This document shows positions 33,508 through 41,917 of a stretch of DNA of 64,000 nt, one piece after another (position 1 is the stretch's first letter; each line of letters opens with the position of its first letter). Origin of the DNA: Neofamilia sp964346535 (GTDB lineage: Bacteria > Bacillota > Clostridia > Tissierellales > Peptoniphilaceae). The position numbers and the translations under genes were made by a program. The stretch lies in NCBI GenBank assembly GCA_964346535.1, contig CAYFUN010000003.1, positions 1-64,000 of the forward strand, in the 5' to 3' direction. Under the pieces are notes generated by a model. That model was not told the origin of the DNA. It worked only from the letters and a program-made list of their open reading frames with translations, and did no database searches.

Positions 33508-34867
33508 GTTGGATGCCCTTTTTTAAAAGTTCATCTCTAATTTCATCTGCCCTTTGGTAGTCCTTGTTCTTTCTAGCTTCTTGTCTCTCATCAATTAATT
33601 TTAAAATATCTTCGTCAGTAATTTCTTCCTTGGCTCTTCTTAAAAGTCCTAGGACATTGGTTAATTTAATTAGCTCGTCATAGGCTGCTTGGACTAAGTT
33701 TTTGTTAGAGGACTCATCTAGGTTTGTGTTTATATCTTTGACTAAATTATAAACTGCAGTAATTGCGTCTGCTGTATTTAAATCATCATCCATGGCCTTT
33801 TCAAATTCAAGAGTTCTTGCTTCAAAGGCCTTTAACAATTCCTCATCTGCATCTGAAAGATTTGATGCTGTAGTTTTTTCTAAAAGTTCTTCTAACCTAT
33901 ATTTGGCATTGTAAATTCTATCTAGTCCGTTTTTCATTTGGCCCATTACATGGTCAGAAAAGTTTAGTGGTTGACGGTAGTGGGCTGAAAGTAAGAAAAA
34001 TCTTAGGACTTCTAGGTCGTATTTTTCTGCCACGTCTTTTAAAGTAAAGAAGTTACCTAAAGACTTAGACATTTTTTCTTCGTCAACTGTTATAAAACCA
34101 TTGTGAAGCCAGTATCTGGCAAAGGTTTTGTCGTGTAAAGTTTCTGATTGGGCAATTTCGTTTTCGTGGTGTGGAAATTGAAGGTCAACTCCACCTGAGT
34201 GAATGTCAATAGTCTCTCCTAAAAGAGTCTTTGCCATTACAGAGCATTCAATGTGCCAACCAGGTCTGCCTTCACCCCAAGGTGATGGCCAAGATGGTTC
34301 TCCTTCTTTCTTTGCCTTCCATAGGACAAAGTCTGCTGGAGATCTTTTTTGGTCGTTAACGTCAACTCTGGCACCAGAAATTAAATCTTCTAAGTTTTTC
34401 TTAGAAAGTTTGCCATAGTCTTTGGCTGCTTCAATATTAAAATAAACATCGCCGTTGACTTCATAGGCAGCTCCCTTGTCAACTAGGCCTTGGACAAAGT
34501 CGATAATCTTTTGAATATATTCTGTTGCCCTTGGATTAATTGTTTCATAGTCATAAAGGTTAAGGGCCTTGGCATCTTCCATAAAGGCTTCGATATACTT
34601 GTTAGAAAGTTCTGTTGTAGAAATTCCCTCTTCATTGGCCCTTTGAATAATTTTATCGTCAATGTCTGTAAAGTTAACTACGAATTTTACATCATAGCCC
34701 TTGTAAATAAAGTATCTTCTTAGTGTATCAAAGACAACTAAAGGCCTGGCGTTACCAACGTGAATGTAGTTGTAAACTGTTGGCCCACAGTTGTACATTT
34801 TTACTTCATTTTCTACTAGTGGAATAAACTCTTCTTTCTGTCTCGTTAAGCTGTTATATAATTTCAT
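33467..34867 (-). CDS. cysS: Cysteinyl-tRNA synthetase
   Basis: CysS charges tRNA-Cys. The 466-residue protein has the HIGH-type motif in NCGPTVYNYIHVGNARP (26-42), the KMSKS loop in EEKMSKSLGNF near 265-275, and the zinc ligands including C27 and the HHENE segment. It leads the cluster cysS-mrnC-thyX-rlmB-rae1, whose products mostly act on RNA. Confidence 0.97.
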   Translation of the reverse strand: MKLYNSLTRQKEEFIPLVENEVKMYNCGPTVYNYIHVGNARPLVVFDTLRRYFIYKGYDVKFVVNFTDIDDKIIQRANEEGISTTELSNKYIEAFMEDAKALNLYDYETINPRATEYIQKIIDFVQGLVDKGAAYEVNGDVYFNIEAAKDYGKLSKKNLEDLISGARVDVNDQKRSPADFVLWKAKKEGEPSWPSPWGEGRPGWHIECSVMAKTLLGETIDIHSGGVDLQFPHHENEIAQSETLHDKTFARYWLHNGFITVDEEKMSKSLGNFFTLKDVAEKYDLEVLRFFLLSAHYRQPLNFSDHVMGQMKNGLDRIYNAKYRLEELLEKTTASNLSDADEELLKAFEARTLEFEKAMDDDLNTADAITAVYNLVKDINTNLDESSNKNLVQAAYDELIKLTNVLGLLRRAKEEITDEDILKLIDERQEARKNKDYQRADEIRDELLKKGIQLEDTREGVKYRRV

Positions 34868-34877
34868 TTGTCACCTC

Positions 34878-35399
34878 TTATTTGTATCTGTTAAAGTGAA
34901 CCTTAGATTTAAAGTCTGCAGGTTCTTTTTCATCTTTGTCTTCGCCAATGTTGCCTAGGACTAACATTTGACATATTGCAAAGTTTTCTGGAATGTTAAA
35001 GGTCTGTCTCAAATATTCTTCTGAGTCTTTAATAGATGGAGTAGACCTTTCTCTTAGGTGGATCCAACAAGAGCCTAGACCAAGTTCAGTAATTTTTAGC
35101 TGCATAAGCAAAGAGACGATGGCTGAATCTTCTATATAAGTGTTAGACTTTTCCTTGTCTGTTAAAACTAAAATAAGATGAGAGCCCTTGTCTTCAAAAA
35201 CTGGCTGGTCTTTTTTAGCTAGGGCTGCCTTTTTCATATCTTCTGGGTCTGACAAAACTAAAAATTCCCAAGGAGTTTTGCCCATACCTGATGGAGCATA
35301 AAGGGCTGCCTCAATAATTTCTCTAATTTCAGCATCTGTAACTTTTTTGTCTGTAAATTTTCTAATTGATCTTCTCTTTTTTAATAAATCTGTTAACAT
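34878..35399 (-). CDS. Nitroreductase family protein
   Basis: The 173-residue FMN-binding protein has the family pattern LLKKRRSIRKF (5-15, FMN phosphate contacts), APSGMGKTPWEFLVL near 34-48, and the GLGSCWIHLRE segment near 108-118. It is a short, single-domain NAD(P)H-dependent reductase with unknown natural substrate. It lies 10 bases upstream of cysS on the same strand, possibly in the same transcript. Confidence 0.92.
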   Translation of the reverse strand: MLTDLLKKRRSIRKFTDKKVTDAEIREIIEAALYAPSGMGKTPWEFLVLSDPEDMKKAALAKKDQPVFEDKGSHLILVLTDKEKSNTYIEDSAIVSLLMQLKITELGLGSCWIHLRERSTPSIKDSEEYLRQTFNIPENFAICQMLVLGNIGEDKDEKEPADFKSKVHFNRYK

Positions 35400-35500
35400 A
35401 GTCCACCTCTTTTTAATTTTTGCGCGTTTTCTATTTCTTATTATACCACAAGACCTGATTTTATTTTTATATTAGAAATAAATTGTTTACATAGTTAGTG

Positions 35501-35529
35501 TTGAATTATCTGCCCTTTTAGTCTATAAT
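35501..35529 (+). promoter_or_regulatory. Promoter of xpt
   Basis: TTGAAT (35501-35506), 17 bases, TATAAT (35524-35529). The leader of about 33 bases is too short for a purine riboswitch, so xpt is not under guanine-riboswitch control here. Confidence 0.85.
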
Positions 35530-35568
35530 GTAAAGACTAAAAAATAAGTATAAAAAGGAAGTGGAAAG

Positions 35569-36138
35569 TTGAAATACTTAGATGAAAAAATCCTTAAAGA
35601 CGGCAAGGTTTTAGATGGCAATATAATTGTAGTCGACAGCTTTTTAAACCACCAAGTTGATGTAGAGGTTTTAGAGGCTATGGCCCTAGATGCCAAAGAG
35701 TATTTTAAAGATACTGAAATTAATAAGATTCTAACTATTGAGTCATCAGGAATTGCTATTGCAGCAATTTTTGCCAGGGTTTTTAAAGTTCCCTTTGTTT
35801 TTGCAAAAAAATCTTCGTCCCTAAACTTAGACAAGGACATGTATGTAACAATGGTAAAATCTTTTACCTACAAAACTGAATACCCTGTTGCAGTTGCCAA
35901 GAGATTTTTAAATGAAGAAGACAAGGTTTTAATAGTAGACGACTTCCTTGCAGAAGGAAATGCTGCCTATGGTTTAATCGACCTATGTAAACAAGCTGGA
36001 GCGAAAGTGGCTGGCATTAACATAGCCATAGAAAAGGCCTTTCAAAATGGAGGCAAAAATCTTAGGGCTGACGGCTACAAACTTTATAGCCAATCAATTA
36101 TTGATAGGTTTGAAGACGGCCAAGTTATTTTTAGATAA
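35569..36138 (+). CDS. xpt: Xanthine phosphoribosyltransferase
   Basis: Xpt converts xanthine and PRPP to XMP in purine salvage. The 189-residue protein has the PRPP loop KVLIVDDFLAEGNAA (about 121-135) and the early KVLDGNIIVVDSFLNHQVD block typical of Xpt. The start is TTG with AAGGAAGTGG upstream. No xanthine permease gene follows; the next gene is a YbjQ-type protein 18 bases on. Confidence 0.95.
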   Translation: MKYLDEKILKDGKVLDGNIIVVDSFLNHQVDVEVLEAMALDAKEYFKDTEINKILTIESSGIAIAAIFARVFKVPFVFAKKSSSLNLDKDMYVTMVKSFTYKTEYPVAVAKRFLNEEDKVLIVDDFLAEGNAAYGLIDLCKQAGAKVAGINIAIEKAFQNGGKNLRADGYKLYSQSIIDRFEDGQVIFR

Positions 36139-36155
36139 AATTAGGAGGAAGACAA

Positions 36156-36476
36156 ATGATTATTACCACCACAGCTACAATTGAAGGCAGAGAAATTTTA
36201 GAATACAAGGGCCTAGTCTTTGGCGAAGTTATAACTGGAGTTAACTTTATAAAAGATTTCGGTGCAGGCCTTAGAGATATTTTTGGCGGTAGAAGTGCAG
36301 GCTATGAAGAAGAATTAATTGATGCTAGAAATGAAGCCCTTGGAGAATTAAAGCAAAGAGCAGAAAAACTTGGAGCCGATGCAGTTGTTGGAGCTAAAAT
36401 GGACTACGAAGTTTTAGGCCAAGCTGGATCAATGTTAATGGTTACAGTTTCTGGGACTGCTGTTAGCTTAAAATAA
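36156..36476 (+). CDS. YbjQ/UPF0145 family protein
   Basis: The 106-residue protein matches the YbjQ family: an N-terminal TTATIEGREILEYKGLVFGE strand block, a GGRSAGYEEEL loop, and a C-terminal GADAVVGAKMDYEVLG repeat. Members form pentamers and are sometimes called heavy-metal binding, without firm proof. It has its own AGGAGGAAGA ribosome site and probably shares the xpt transcript. Confidence 0.93.
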   Translation: MIITTTATIEGREILEYKGLVFGEVITGVNFIKDFGAGLRDIFGGRSAGYEEELIDARNEALGELKQRAEKLGADAVVGAKMDYEVLGQAGSMLMVTVSGTAVSLK

Positions 36477-36505
36477 AAATTTAAAATTAATTGAAACCAT
36501 ATTAA

Positions 36506-36540
36506 AAGACCATCCCTGACAAAGAGATGGTCTTATTTTT
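36506..36540. terminator. Bidirectional terminator after YbjQ and the alanine symporter
   Basis: AAGACCATC (36506-36514) pairs with GATGGTCTT (36526-36534), with T-rich sequence on the right and A-rich sequence on the left. Confidence 0.8.
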
Positions 36541-36548
36541 GTTTGAAA

Positions 36549-37961
36549 CTATTTCCAATAATCTAATTTACTGTCGTCCATGCCAATATTTTTAGCTACA
36601 AATACTGGATTTTGTCCAGCCTTTCTTTGTTTAGTGTAGTCAAATAGACACTTAGTAGCAATACCACCTAGGATTAAAATAACAGGTAGGTTAATAAAGG
36701 CCATAACTCCCATTAATAAGTCTGATAGGTCCCAAACAAATCCAACGTCTTGGCCTGCGCCTACGAAAATTAAAACGGCACAGATAATTCTATAGATGTT
36801 TTGGAAGTTTTTAGTTGGAACTTTTTTGTTAATGTAAGCAATGTTAGAGTCTACATAGTATAAGTTTCCTACTAAAGTTGAAAAACCAAATAGAACTAAG
36901 GCTAAGGATATAAAGTAATATCCAAATTGGCCAAAGGATGTTGAAAGGGCTTCTTGGATATAAGGAGCTCCAGCTAGGGCTTCTGTAGGTTCAACTCCTG
37001 AAGAAAGTCCCATAAAGGCTGTTGCTGAACAAATTATAATTGTATCTAAGAAAACTGAAAACATTTGAACTAAACCTTGTTTTGCAGGGTGAGATACGTC
37101 AGCTGCAGCTGCTGCGTTAGGGGCAGAACCAATACCAGCTTCGTTTGAATATAGACCTCTCTTAATACCATAAACCATTGATGATCCTGCTAGGCCACCA
37201 AAGATTGCCTTAAAGTTAAAGGCGTCTGAGAAAATTTTTCCAAAGACTGATGGAAGAGCTGTAATGTTTACTACTATCATAATTAGAGCTGCAATTACAT
37301 AAATAACTCCCATGAAAGGAACTACTTTTTCAGTGATTTTAATAATTCTCTTTCCACCACCAAGAACTGTATAACCTGTCATTAGGGCTAAGATGGCACC
37401 AATAATCCATGGGGTTACATTTTCGTTATAGAAACCATAACCTGCAAATGATGATTGGATGTTAAAGGCTGCTAGCATATTAAAGCCAACTGCGTAACAA
37501 ACAATAAGTGAAATGGCAAAGATAATAGCAAGTGGTCTTGATTTTAAACCTGCTTCAATATAATAAGCTGGTCCACCATAAGAGTTACCTTCTTCATCTC
37601 TTTTCTTATAAACTTGAGCAAGGGTTGATTCTATAAAGGCAGAAGCTCCACCAATTATAGCAACAATCCACATCCAAAATACTGCTCCATAACCACCTAG
37701 ACAAATAGCTGATGAAACACCAACTATGTTTCCTGTTCCAACTCTAGATGCTGTTGAAACCATAAGTGCTTGGAAGGAAGAAACTCCGCCTTCCTTGTCA
37801 GGTGCTTCTCTAAGTACTCTCCATGTTTCGCCAAATTGGGTAATTTGAACATTTTTAGTCTTGAATGTAAAATAAAGACCAACTCCCACTAGCATGATTA
37901 TAAGTATTGGATAATACAAATAACCATTAATAACATTAATAATTCCGTGCAATGCTTCCAT
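36549..37961 (-). CDS. Sodium:alanine/glycine symporter (AGCS family)
   Basis: The 470-residue membrane protein has about ten to eleven helices and the AGCS signatures: STASRVGTGNIVGVSSAI near 70-87 and GLYSNEAGIGSAPNAAAAAD near 272-291. These transporters import alanine, glycine or serine with Na+. That fits a Na+-pumping ATPase and a serine-fermenting host. It is a single gene with a GGAGGGAAAG ribosome site. Confidence 0.95.
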   Translation of the reverse strand: MEALHGIINVINGYLYYPILIIMLVGVGLYFTFKTKNVQITQFGETWRVLREAPDKEGGVSSFQALMVSTASRVGTGNIVGVSSAICLGGYGAVFWMWIVAIIGGASAFIESTLAQVYKKRDEEGNSYGGPAYYIEAGLKSRPLAIIFAISLIVCYAVGFNMLAAFNIQSSFAGYGFYNENVTPWIIGAILALMTGYTVLGGGKRIIKITEKVVPFMGVIYVIAALIMIVVNITALPSVFGKIFSDAFNFKAIFGGLAGSSMVYGIKRGLYSNEAGIGSAPNAAAAADVSHPAKQGLVQMFSVFLDTIIICSATAFMGLSSGVEPTEALAGAPYIQEALSTSFGQFGYYFISLALVLFGFSTLVGNLYYVDSNIAYINKKVPTKNFQNIYRIICAVLIFVGAGQDVGFVWDLSDLLMGVMAFINLPVILILGGIATKCLFDYTKQRKAGQNPVFVAKNIGMDDSKLDYWK

Positions 37962-38086
37962 AATACTTTCCCTCCTTTTGATTATGAAAAAAATATAACT
38001 TCCCAGGAAACAAAAATAAATAAGTAAAAAGTTTCCCTAACTTCATTTTACACCTAATTTTCATAAAATCAAATTTAATTTTAATA

Positions 38087-38114
38087 AAAAAAAGAAGCCA
38101 TATTTCAGGCTTCT
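38087..38114 (-). terminator. Terminator of pepF
   Basis: On the minus strand AGAAGCC (38108-38114) pairs with GGCTTCT (38093-38099), followed by eight or more T. Confidence 0.85.
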
Positions 38115-38124
38115 AAAAATTTTC

Positions 38125-39867
38125 TTATAATAATTTTTCTAATTCGTTAACTTGGTCTTCAAATACTTTCATGGCCTTAACTAGGGTTTCTTCTTTAGAA
38201 ATATCGGCGCCAGCTGCCCTTAGTTGGTCTAGTGGGAAGTTTCTGCCTCCATCTTTTAAGAAGTTTAGATAGGCATCTAACTTGTCCTTGTCTCCAGATA
38301 GGATATTTTGAGATAGACTTACTGCAGTTGAAAATCCTGTTGCATATTTATATACATAGAAGTTTCTGTAGAAATGAGGAATTCTCGCCCATTCAAATTC
38401 TATGTCCTTGTCAGAAATAACTGCGTCGCCATAATATTCCTTGTTTAGGGCGTAGTAAATTTCGTTAAAGTTTTCTGCAGTTAGAACTTCTCCTCTTTCA
38501 ACAGCTTCGTGGGTCTTCTTTTCAAATTCTGCAAACATTGTTTGTCTAAAGACTGTTGACTTAAAGCTGTCTACATAGTGGTTGACTAAATAAAGTTTTT
38601 CTTCTTCACTTTCAGCCTTGTCAATTAAATAGTTTAGTAGTAAGAGCTCATTTGTTGTTGATGCAACTTCTGCAACAAATATTGTGTAAGAAGAGTTTAT
38701 AAAGACATTGTTCTTCTTAGAAAAATATGAGTGCATAGAGTGGCCAAGTTCGTGAGCTAGGGTAAACATTGAATCAAGGTTTTCGTTGTAGTTCATTAAA
38801 ATATATGGGTCTGAATCGAAAGATCCTGAAGAATAAGCTCCTGATCTCTTGCCATCTTTTGGATAAACGTCAATCCAGTTAGATTCAAAACCTTCTTTTA
38901 ATATAGAAATATATTCTTCTCCAAGTGGCTTTAAGGCCTCAAGAATTGTTTCCTTGGCTTCTTCATAAGGAATTTTCTTGTCAAAGTTTGAAATCATTGG
39001 TAGGTAGACGTCATACATGTGTTGGTCTTCAAAACCCATGTATTCTTTTTTTATCTTATAGTACTTGTGAAGGACTGGTAGGTAGTCGTGAATTACTTTT
39101 ATTAAAGTATCATAAACAGAAACGTCTACATTGTCTTCATAAAGTTCCATTTGTCTGGCTGAATCAAACTTTTTAAGTTCAGCTAAAGTTGTAAGACCTT
39201 TGACATTGTTAAATTGTAGGGAGGCTATTGTATTTTCTGCTCCCCTTAAGGTCTTATAATATTTTTCAAAGGCTTCTTTTCTTACATTTACATCCTTGTT
39301 TAGTAAATGAGGAATGTAATTTGCTTCAGTTAATTTTTCTCCAGTTGTTTCTAAGGTTGGAAATTCCATATCTGCATTTCTAAGTAGAGTGTAGGCTTCT
39401 CCTGGAGCTCCAGCTAAAAATGATAGGGCTCCTATTGCCTTTTCTTCTTCAGCAGATAAGGTGTGGTCCTTGTATCTTAAAATCCTAGAAAAATAAATTT
39501 CATAGTCTTCTAATTTGTTTTCTTTTATTAGTTTAGCAATTTCGTCTTCAGATAAAGTTAGTAAATAAGGCTTAAAACCTGCTATTGCTGTTTGGAAATC
39601 ATCATAAAGGGCAAATGCCTTCATTTGCATTTTTTGTCCGCTGGAGTTTTTTGTGTTTTCGTCAAACTTCATGTGGGCAAAGGTTGCAAGATTTTCTAGT
39701 CCCCTTGCAGTTGTCATAGCTAGTGGAAAAAATTCTTTAAAGTTCTTGCTGTAATCAGAAGTTAGTCCCTTGATCTTTTCAACATCAGCTAGTAGACTTT
39801 CATAACTTTCGTTAAAAGCATTTTCGTCCTTGTACATTTTACTTAAATCCCAATTATATTTGTCCAT
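38125..39867 (-). CDS. pepF: Oligoendopeptidase F
   Basis: PepF is a cytoplasmic zinc peptidase (M3 family) that cuts oligopeptides of about 7-17 residues. The 580-residue protein has the zinc motif H372-E-L-G-H376 in FTLAHELGHSMHS, and the third ligand lies in the FVAEVASTTNE segment that follows. Length fits the family. It has its own promoter and terminator and suits a peptide-fermenting anaerobe. Confidence 0.96.
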   Translation of the reverse strand: MDKYNWDLSKMYKDENAFNESYESLLADVEKIKGLTSDYSKNFKEFFPLAMTTARGLENLATFAHMKFDENTKNSSGQKMQMKAFALYDDFQTAIAGFKPYLLTLSEDEIAKLIKENKLEDYEIYFSRILRYKDHTLSAEEEKAIGALSFLAGAPGEAYTLLRNADMEFPTLETTGEKLTEANYIPHLLNKDVNVRKEAFEKYYKTLRGAENTIASLQFNNVKGLTTLAELKKFDSARQMELYEDNVDVSVYDTLIKVIHDYLPVLHKYYKIKKEYMGFEDQHMYDVYLPMISNFDKKIPYEEAKETILEALKPLGEEYISILKEGFESNWIDVYPKDGKRSGAYSSGSFDSDPYILMNYNENLDSMFTLAHELGHSMHSYFSKKNNVFINSSYTIFVAEVASTTNELLLLNYLIDKAESEEEKLYLVNHYVDSFKSTVFRQTMFAEFEKKTHEAVERGEVLTAENFNEIYYALNKEYYGDAVISDKDIEFEWARIPHFYRNFYVYKYATGFSTAVSLSQNILSGDKDKLDAYLNFLKDGGRNFPLDQLRAAGADISKEETLVKAMKVFEDQVNELEKLL

Positions 39868-39906
39868 TTTTACCTCCGTTTGTATTCTCTATTTTTATAT
39901 ATACCT

Positions 39907-39936
39907 ATTATAAGGATATTTAATAAGAAAATCCAA
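39907..39936 (-). promoter_or_regulatory. Promoter of pepF
   Basis: On the minus strand TTGGAT (39931-39936), an 18-base spacer and TATAAT (39907-39912) form a good promoter about 40 bases before the pepF ATG. Confidence 0.75.
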
Positions 39937-39984
39937 AAAGTTTTTAAAAAAGATTTTTCTAAGGTTTTGCTTTTGAAATTGTTT

Positions 39985-40027
39985 GCAAAGTTAACTTTGT
40001 TTTTTCTGTTTAATGAGAATCGTTTTC
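39985..40027. promoter_or_regulatory. Perfect palindrome plus Fur-like box in the pepF upstream region
   Basis: CAAAGTTAACTTTG at 39985-39998 is a perfect 14-base palindrome. Fifteen bases on, TGAGAATCGTTTTCA (40013-40027) matches the Fur 7-1-7 consensus at about 11 or 12 of 14 arm positions. They lie 50-90 bases upstream of the pepF -35 and about 170 bases before the next rightward promoter. Their target is unclear. Confidence 0.45.
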
Positions 40028-40197
40028 ACATTTTCGTATTTTATGACCTGTTTCTTTCATATCTTTAAAGTTTTTAAACTAAGACTGTAATCCTTGTTAA
40101 ATAGTGTTTTGTAGCTTTATTGTTTTTGATATTTTTTGAATAAAATAAGAGAAATGTTAAAAATATATGAAAAGTGAAATAAATCTTTCAAAACCCC

Positions 40198-40226
40198 TTG
40201 ATTTTTTTCTCGCCTCATCTTATACT
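40198..40226 (+). promoter_or_regulatory. Promoter of the 35-codon gene
   Basis: TTGATT (40198-40203), a 17-base spacer, TATACT (40221-40226): a strong vegetative promoter about 75 bases before the small gene's ATG. Confidence 0.8.
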
Positions 40227-40306
40227 ATATATGAAGTCAAAAAGAAGTCCTAACATATTAATTCTACATTTATATTACATATATTTATAGAAGGGGGCTG
40301 AATATT

Positions 40307-40414
40307 ATGACATGTTTAATGAAAAGAATAGAAAAAATTAGAAGGAACAAGGAACAAGCAAAGAGAACTTCTGACATGCTTGTTGTAAGACAACAATTTA
40401 ATGTAAATAGATAA
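40307..40414 (+). CDS. 35-residue basic small protein of unknown function
   Basis: ATG at 40307 opens 35 codons beginning MTCLMKRIEKIRRNKEQ and ending QQFNVNR before TAA. It has about eleven Lys/Arg, no signal peptide and no membrane segment, and probably forms a basic helix. Support for expression is good: a strong promoter at 40198-40226, a purine-rich GAAGGGGGCTGA ribosome site, and a terminator at 40476-40506 make a transcript of about 270 bases. I do not recognise it. It may be a small protein, or the unit may act mainly as a regulatory RNA. Confidence 0.6.
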   Translation: MTCLMKRIEKIRRNKEQAKRTSDMLVVRQQFNVNR

Positions 40415-40475
40415 AATCCTATCTAAGAAAAATAATTGCATCAATTTACAATTTTATTATTGTAAGTACAAATAT

Positions 40476-40506
40476 GGATTTCAAGTTATCTTGGAATCCT
40501 TTTTTT
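40476..40506 (+). terminator. Terminator of the 35-codon transcription unit
   Basis: GGATTTCAAG (40476-40485) pairs with CTTGGAATCC (40490-40499), one G-U pair, TTAT loop, followed by seven T. Confidence 0.85.
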
Positions 40507-40582
40507 GTTTTATTTTTTATGCTACTAGTAATACTTTTTTTATTTTAATTTTACAAAATGTTTTTTCATATAAGTTTCCATT

Positions 40583-40611
40583 AAAAAAAGACCTAGAAAA
40601 AATCCAGGCCT
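40583..40611 (-). terminator. Terminator of the DUF948/YtxH unit
   Basis: On the minus strand AGGCCTGGA pairs with TCTAGGTCT (G-U pairs included), followed by seven T, just after the DUF948 gene. Confidence 0.75.
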
Positions 40612-40616
40612 TTATC

Positions 40617-41174
40617 TTATCTTCTTCCAAAAAGTATTCTTCGTATTTCCTCGAAAAAATCTTTAAATATATATACATAGTCAAAGAAATTATCCTTGCC
40701 TCTACCTACAAATGTTGTCATGTCAAGTAGGTTGTCAGCTAGAGAGTGAACTGAGTATTGAACATTTTCAGCAGTGTCTTCTGCCCTGCCTACTAAGTTG
40801 CTGGCAGTATTGGTAATCCTGTTTACGTCGCCCATACTTACATTTAATGAGCGGACAATACCTGTTACGTCATCCATAGAATTGTTTATTGAATGAACAA
40901 TTCCATTAATGTCTGCTTTTGAGTCTACAACAATGTCATTTACATCTGCTAGTATATTAGACGCCTTGTCTGTTACATCTCTAACGTCATCCATTAATTT
41001 AGGCATACCGTCTACTACATAATTTATTTGTGTTTTCTTGTCATCTAATAGGCCATTAAGTTCTTTAACTAGTTTTCTCAAAGAAATTAGTAAGGCTGCA
41101 AAGGATACTAAAACAACTAAACCAGCTATAGCTAAAATTATTAAAAATACTTGGTTAATGTTTATTGTAATCAT
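40617..41174 (-). CDS. DUF948-type membrane-anchored coiled-coil protein
   Basis: The 185-residue protein has one N-terminal transmembrane helix (8-30) followed by a long series of amphipathic heptads. Repeated V-x-N/D-x3-S segments (ADVNDIVVDSKADINGIVHS and similar) resemble DUF948 or methyl-accepting-protein-like helices. These are often paired with YtxH proteins in Firmicutes as general-stress envelope proteins. It follows the YtxH gene by 10 bases. Function is not known. Confidence 0.85.
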   Translation of the reverse strand: MITININQVFLIILAIAGLVVLVSFAALLISLRKLVKELNGLLDDKKTQINYVVDGMPKLMDDVRDVTDKASNILADVNDIVVDSKADINGIVHSINNSMDDVTGIVRSLNVSMGDVNRITNTASNLVGRAEDTAENVQYSVHSLADNLLDMTTFVGRGKDNFFDYVYIFKDFFEEIRRILFGRR

Positions 41175-41184
41175 AAGTTAGCTC

Positions 41185-41727
41185 CTATTTTGTTACTTTG
41201 TCTTTAAATTCCTTTACGTCTTTTTTTACTTCTTTATTTTTTTCTTTTAAGTCTTCTTTTAAATCTTCAGTAGCTTCTTTTATTTCTTTGCCTTTTTCTT
41301 TGGCTTCTTTAGCTTTTTCTTCAGCTTTCTTTTCTAATTCTTCTTTCTTTTCTTCGATTTGATCGCCAACTTCTTCAGCCTTGTCTTTTGCCTTGTCAGC
41401 AAATTCGTGAGCCTTTTCTACTCCTTGGTCAACAAATTCATTTGTTCTTTCAGAAAGTCTGCCTACAGTTTTTTGGGCTGCGTGTTTGGCTTCTAGGCTT
41501 CTAATATAAAGTTCGTCAGCAATATCTTGGGCTCCTTCTTTGGCCCTGTTAGTTAATTCTCTAGATCCTTCTGCTATGTCTCTTCTTGTATCTTTACCAG
41601 CTTGTGGGGCAAATAAAACTCCAGCTGCTGCACCAATTAAAGCTGCAAATGTTCCAGATATAACTACTCTTCCTACTTCTTCTCTAAATTTTTTTCTACG
41701 TCTTTCTTCATAAATTTCTCTTAACAT
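41185..41727 (-). CDS. YtxH-domain stress protein
   Basis: The 180-residue protein has the YtxH start: a single glycine/alanine-rich hydrophobic helix at 18-42 with the motif GVLFAPQAGKDTRRDI, then long charged helices. The C-terminal 90 residues are nearly all Lys, Glu and Asp (for example EEKKEELEKKAEEKAKEAKE), an LEA-like composition. It probably attaches to the membrane and protects or scaffolds. It is first in a two-gene unit with the DUF948 protein. Confidence 0.87.
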   Translation of the reverse strand: MLREIYEERRRKKFREEVGRVVISGTFAALIGAAAGVLFAPQAGKDTRRDIAEGSRELTNRAKEGAQDIADELYIRSLEAKHAAQKTVGRLSERTNEFVDQGVEKAHEFADKAKDKAEEVGDQIEEKKEELEKKAEEKAKEAKEKGKEIKEATEDLKEDLKEKNKEVKKDVKEFKDKVTK

Positions 41728-41889
41728 AATTAAAGCCTCCCAGTTTTATTCTTGTTATACTAATACCCCCAGCCTTTAATAATAATCATTAATCAAATTT
41801 AGCTTAAAGATTTCACTAGAAAAAAACAGCCTAGACCTAGATGATCTTGGTTAAAATCTGCTAAGAAATTTTTTTAGATGATTTTAGAA

Positions 41890-41917
41890 TAAAAAAGAGA
41901 TGACCTCAATCATCTCT
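41890..41917 (-). terminator. Terminator after the 183-residue unknown gene
   Basis: AGAGATGA and TCATCTCT form an 8-bp stem. On the minus strand it runs into six T and starts one base after the stop codon of the gene. Confidence 0.85.

Larger units (their letters stand above)
39868..40197. other. AT-rich intergenic stretch upstream of the 35-codon gene
   Basis: Apart from the pepF promoter (39907-39936), the palindrome and the Fur-like box (39985-40027), I see no gene here on either strand. The open frames present are short, lack ribosome sites and have no recognisable content. Confidence 0.7.

Noticed and set aside
35530..35568. Possible purine riboswitch before xpt
   Set aside because: The leader is only about 35 bases and lacks aptamer motifs.
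40013..40226. Fur-like box as direct regulator of the 35-codon gene
   Set aside because: It lies about 170 bases upstream of that gene's promoter, too far for simple repression.
41740..41780. GGGTAT-like sequence upstream of the YtxH gene, recalling a sigma-B promoter
   Set aside because: The -35 is not convincing and there is no sign of sigma B in the window.
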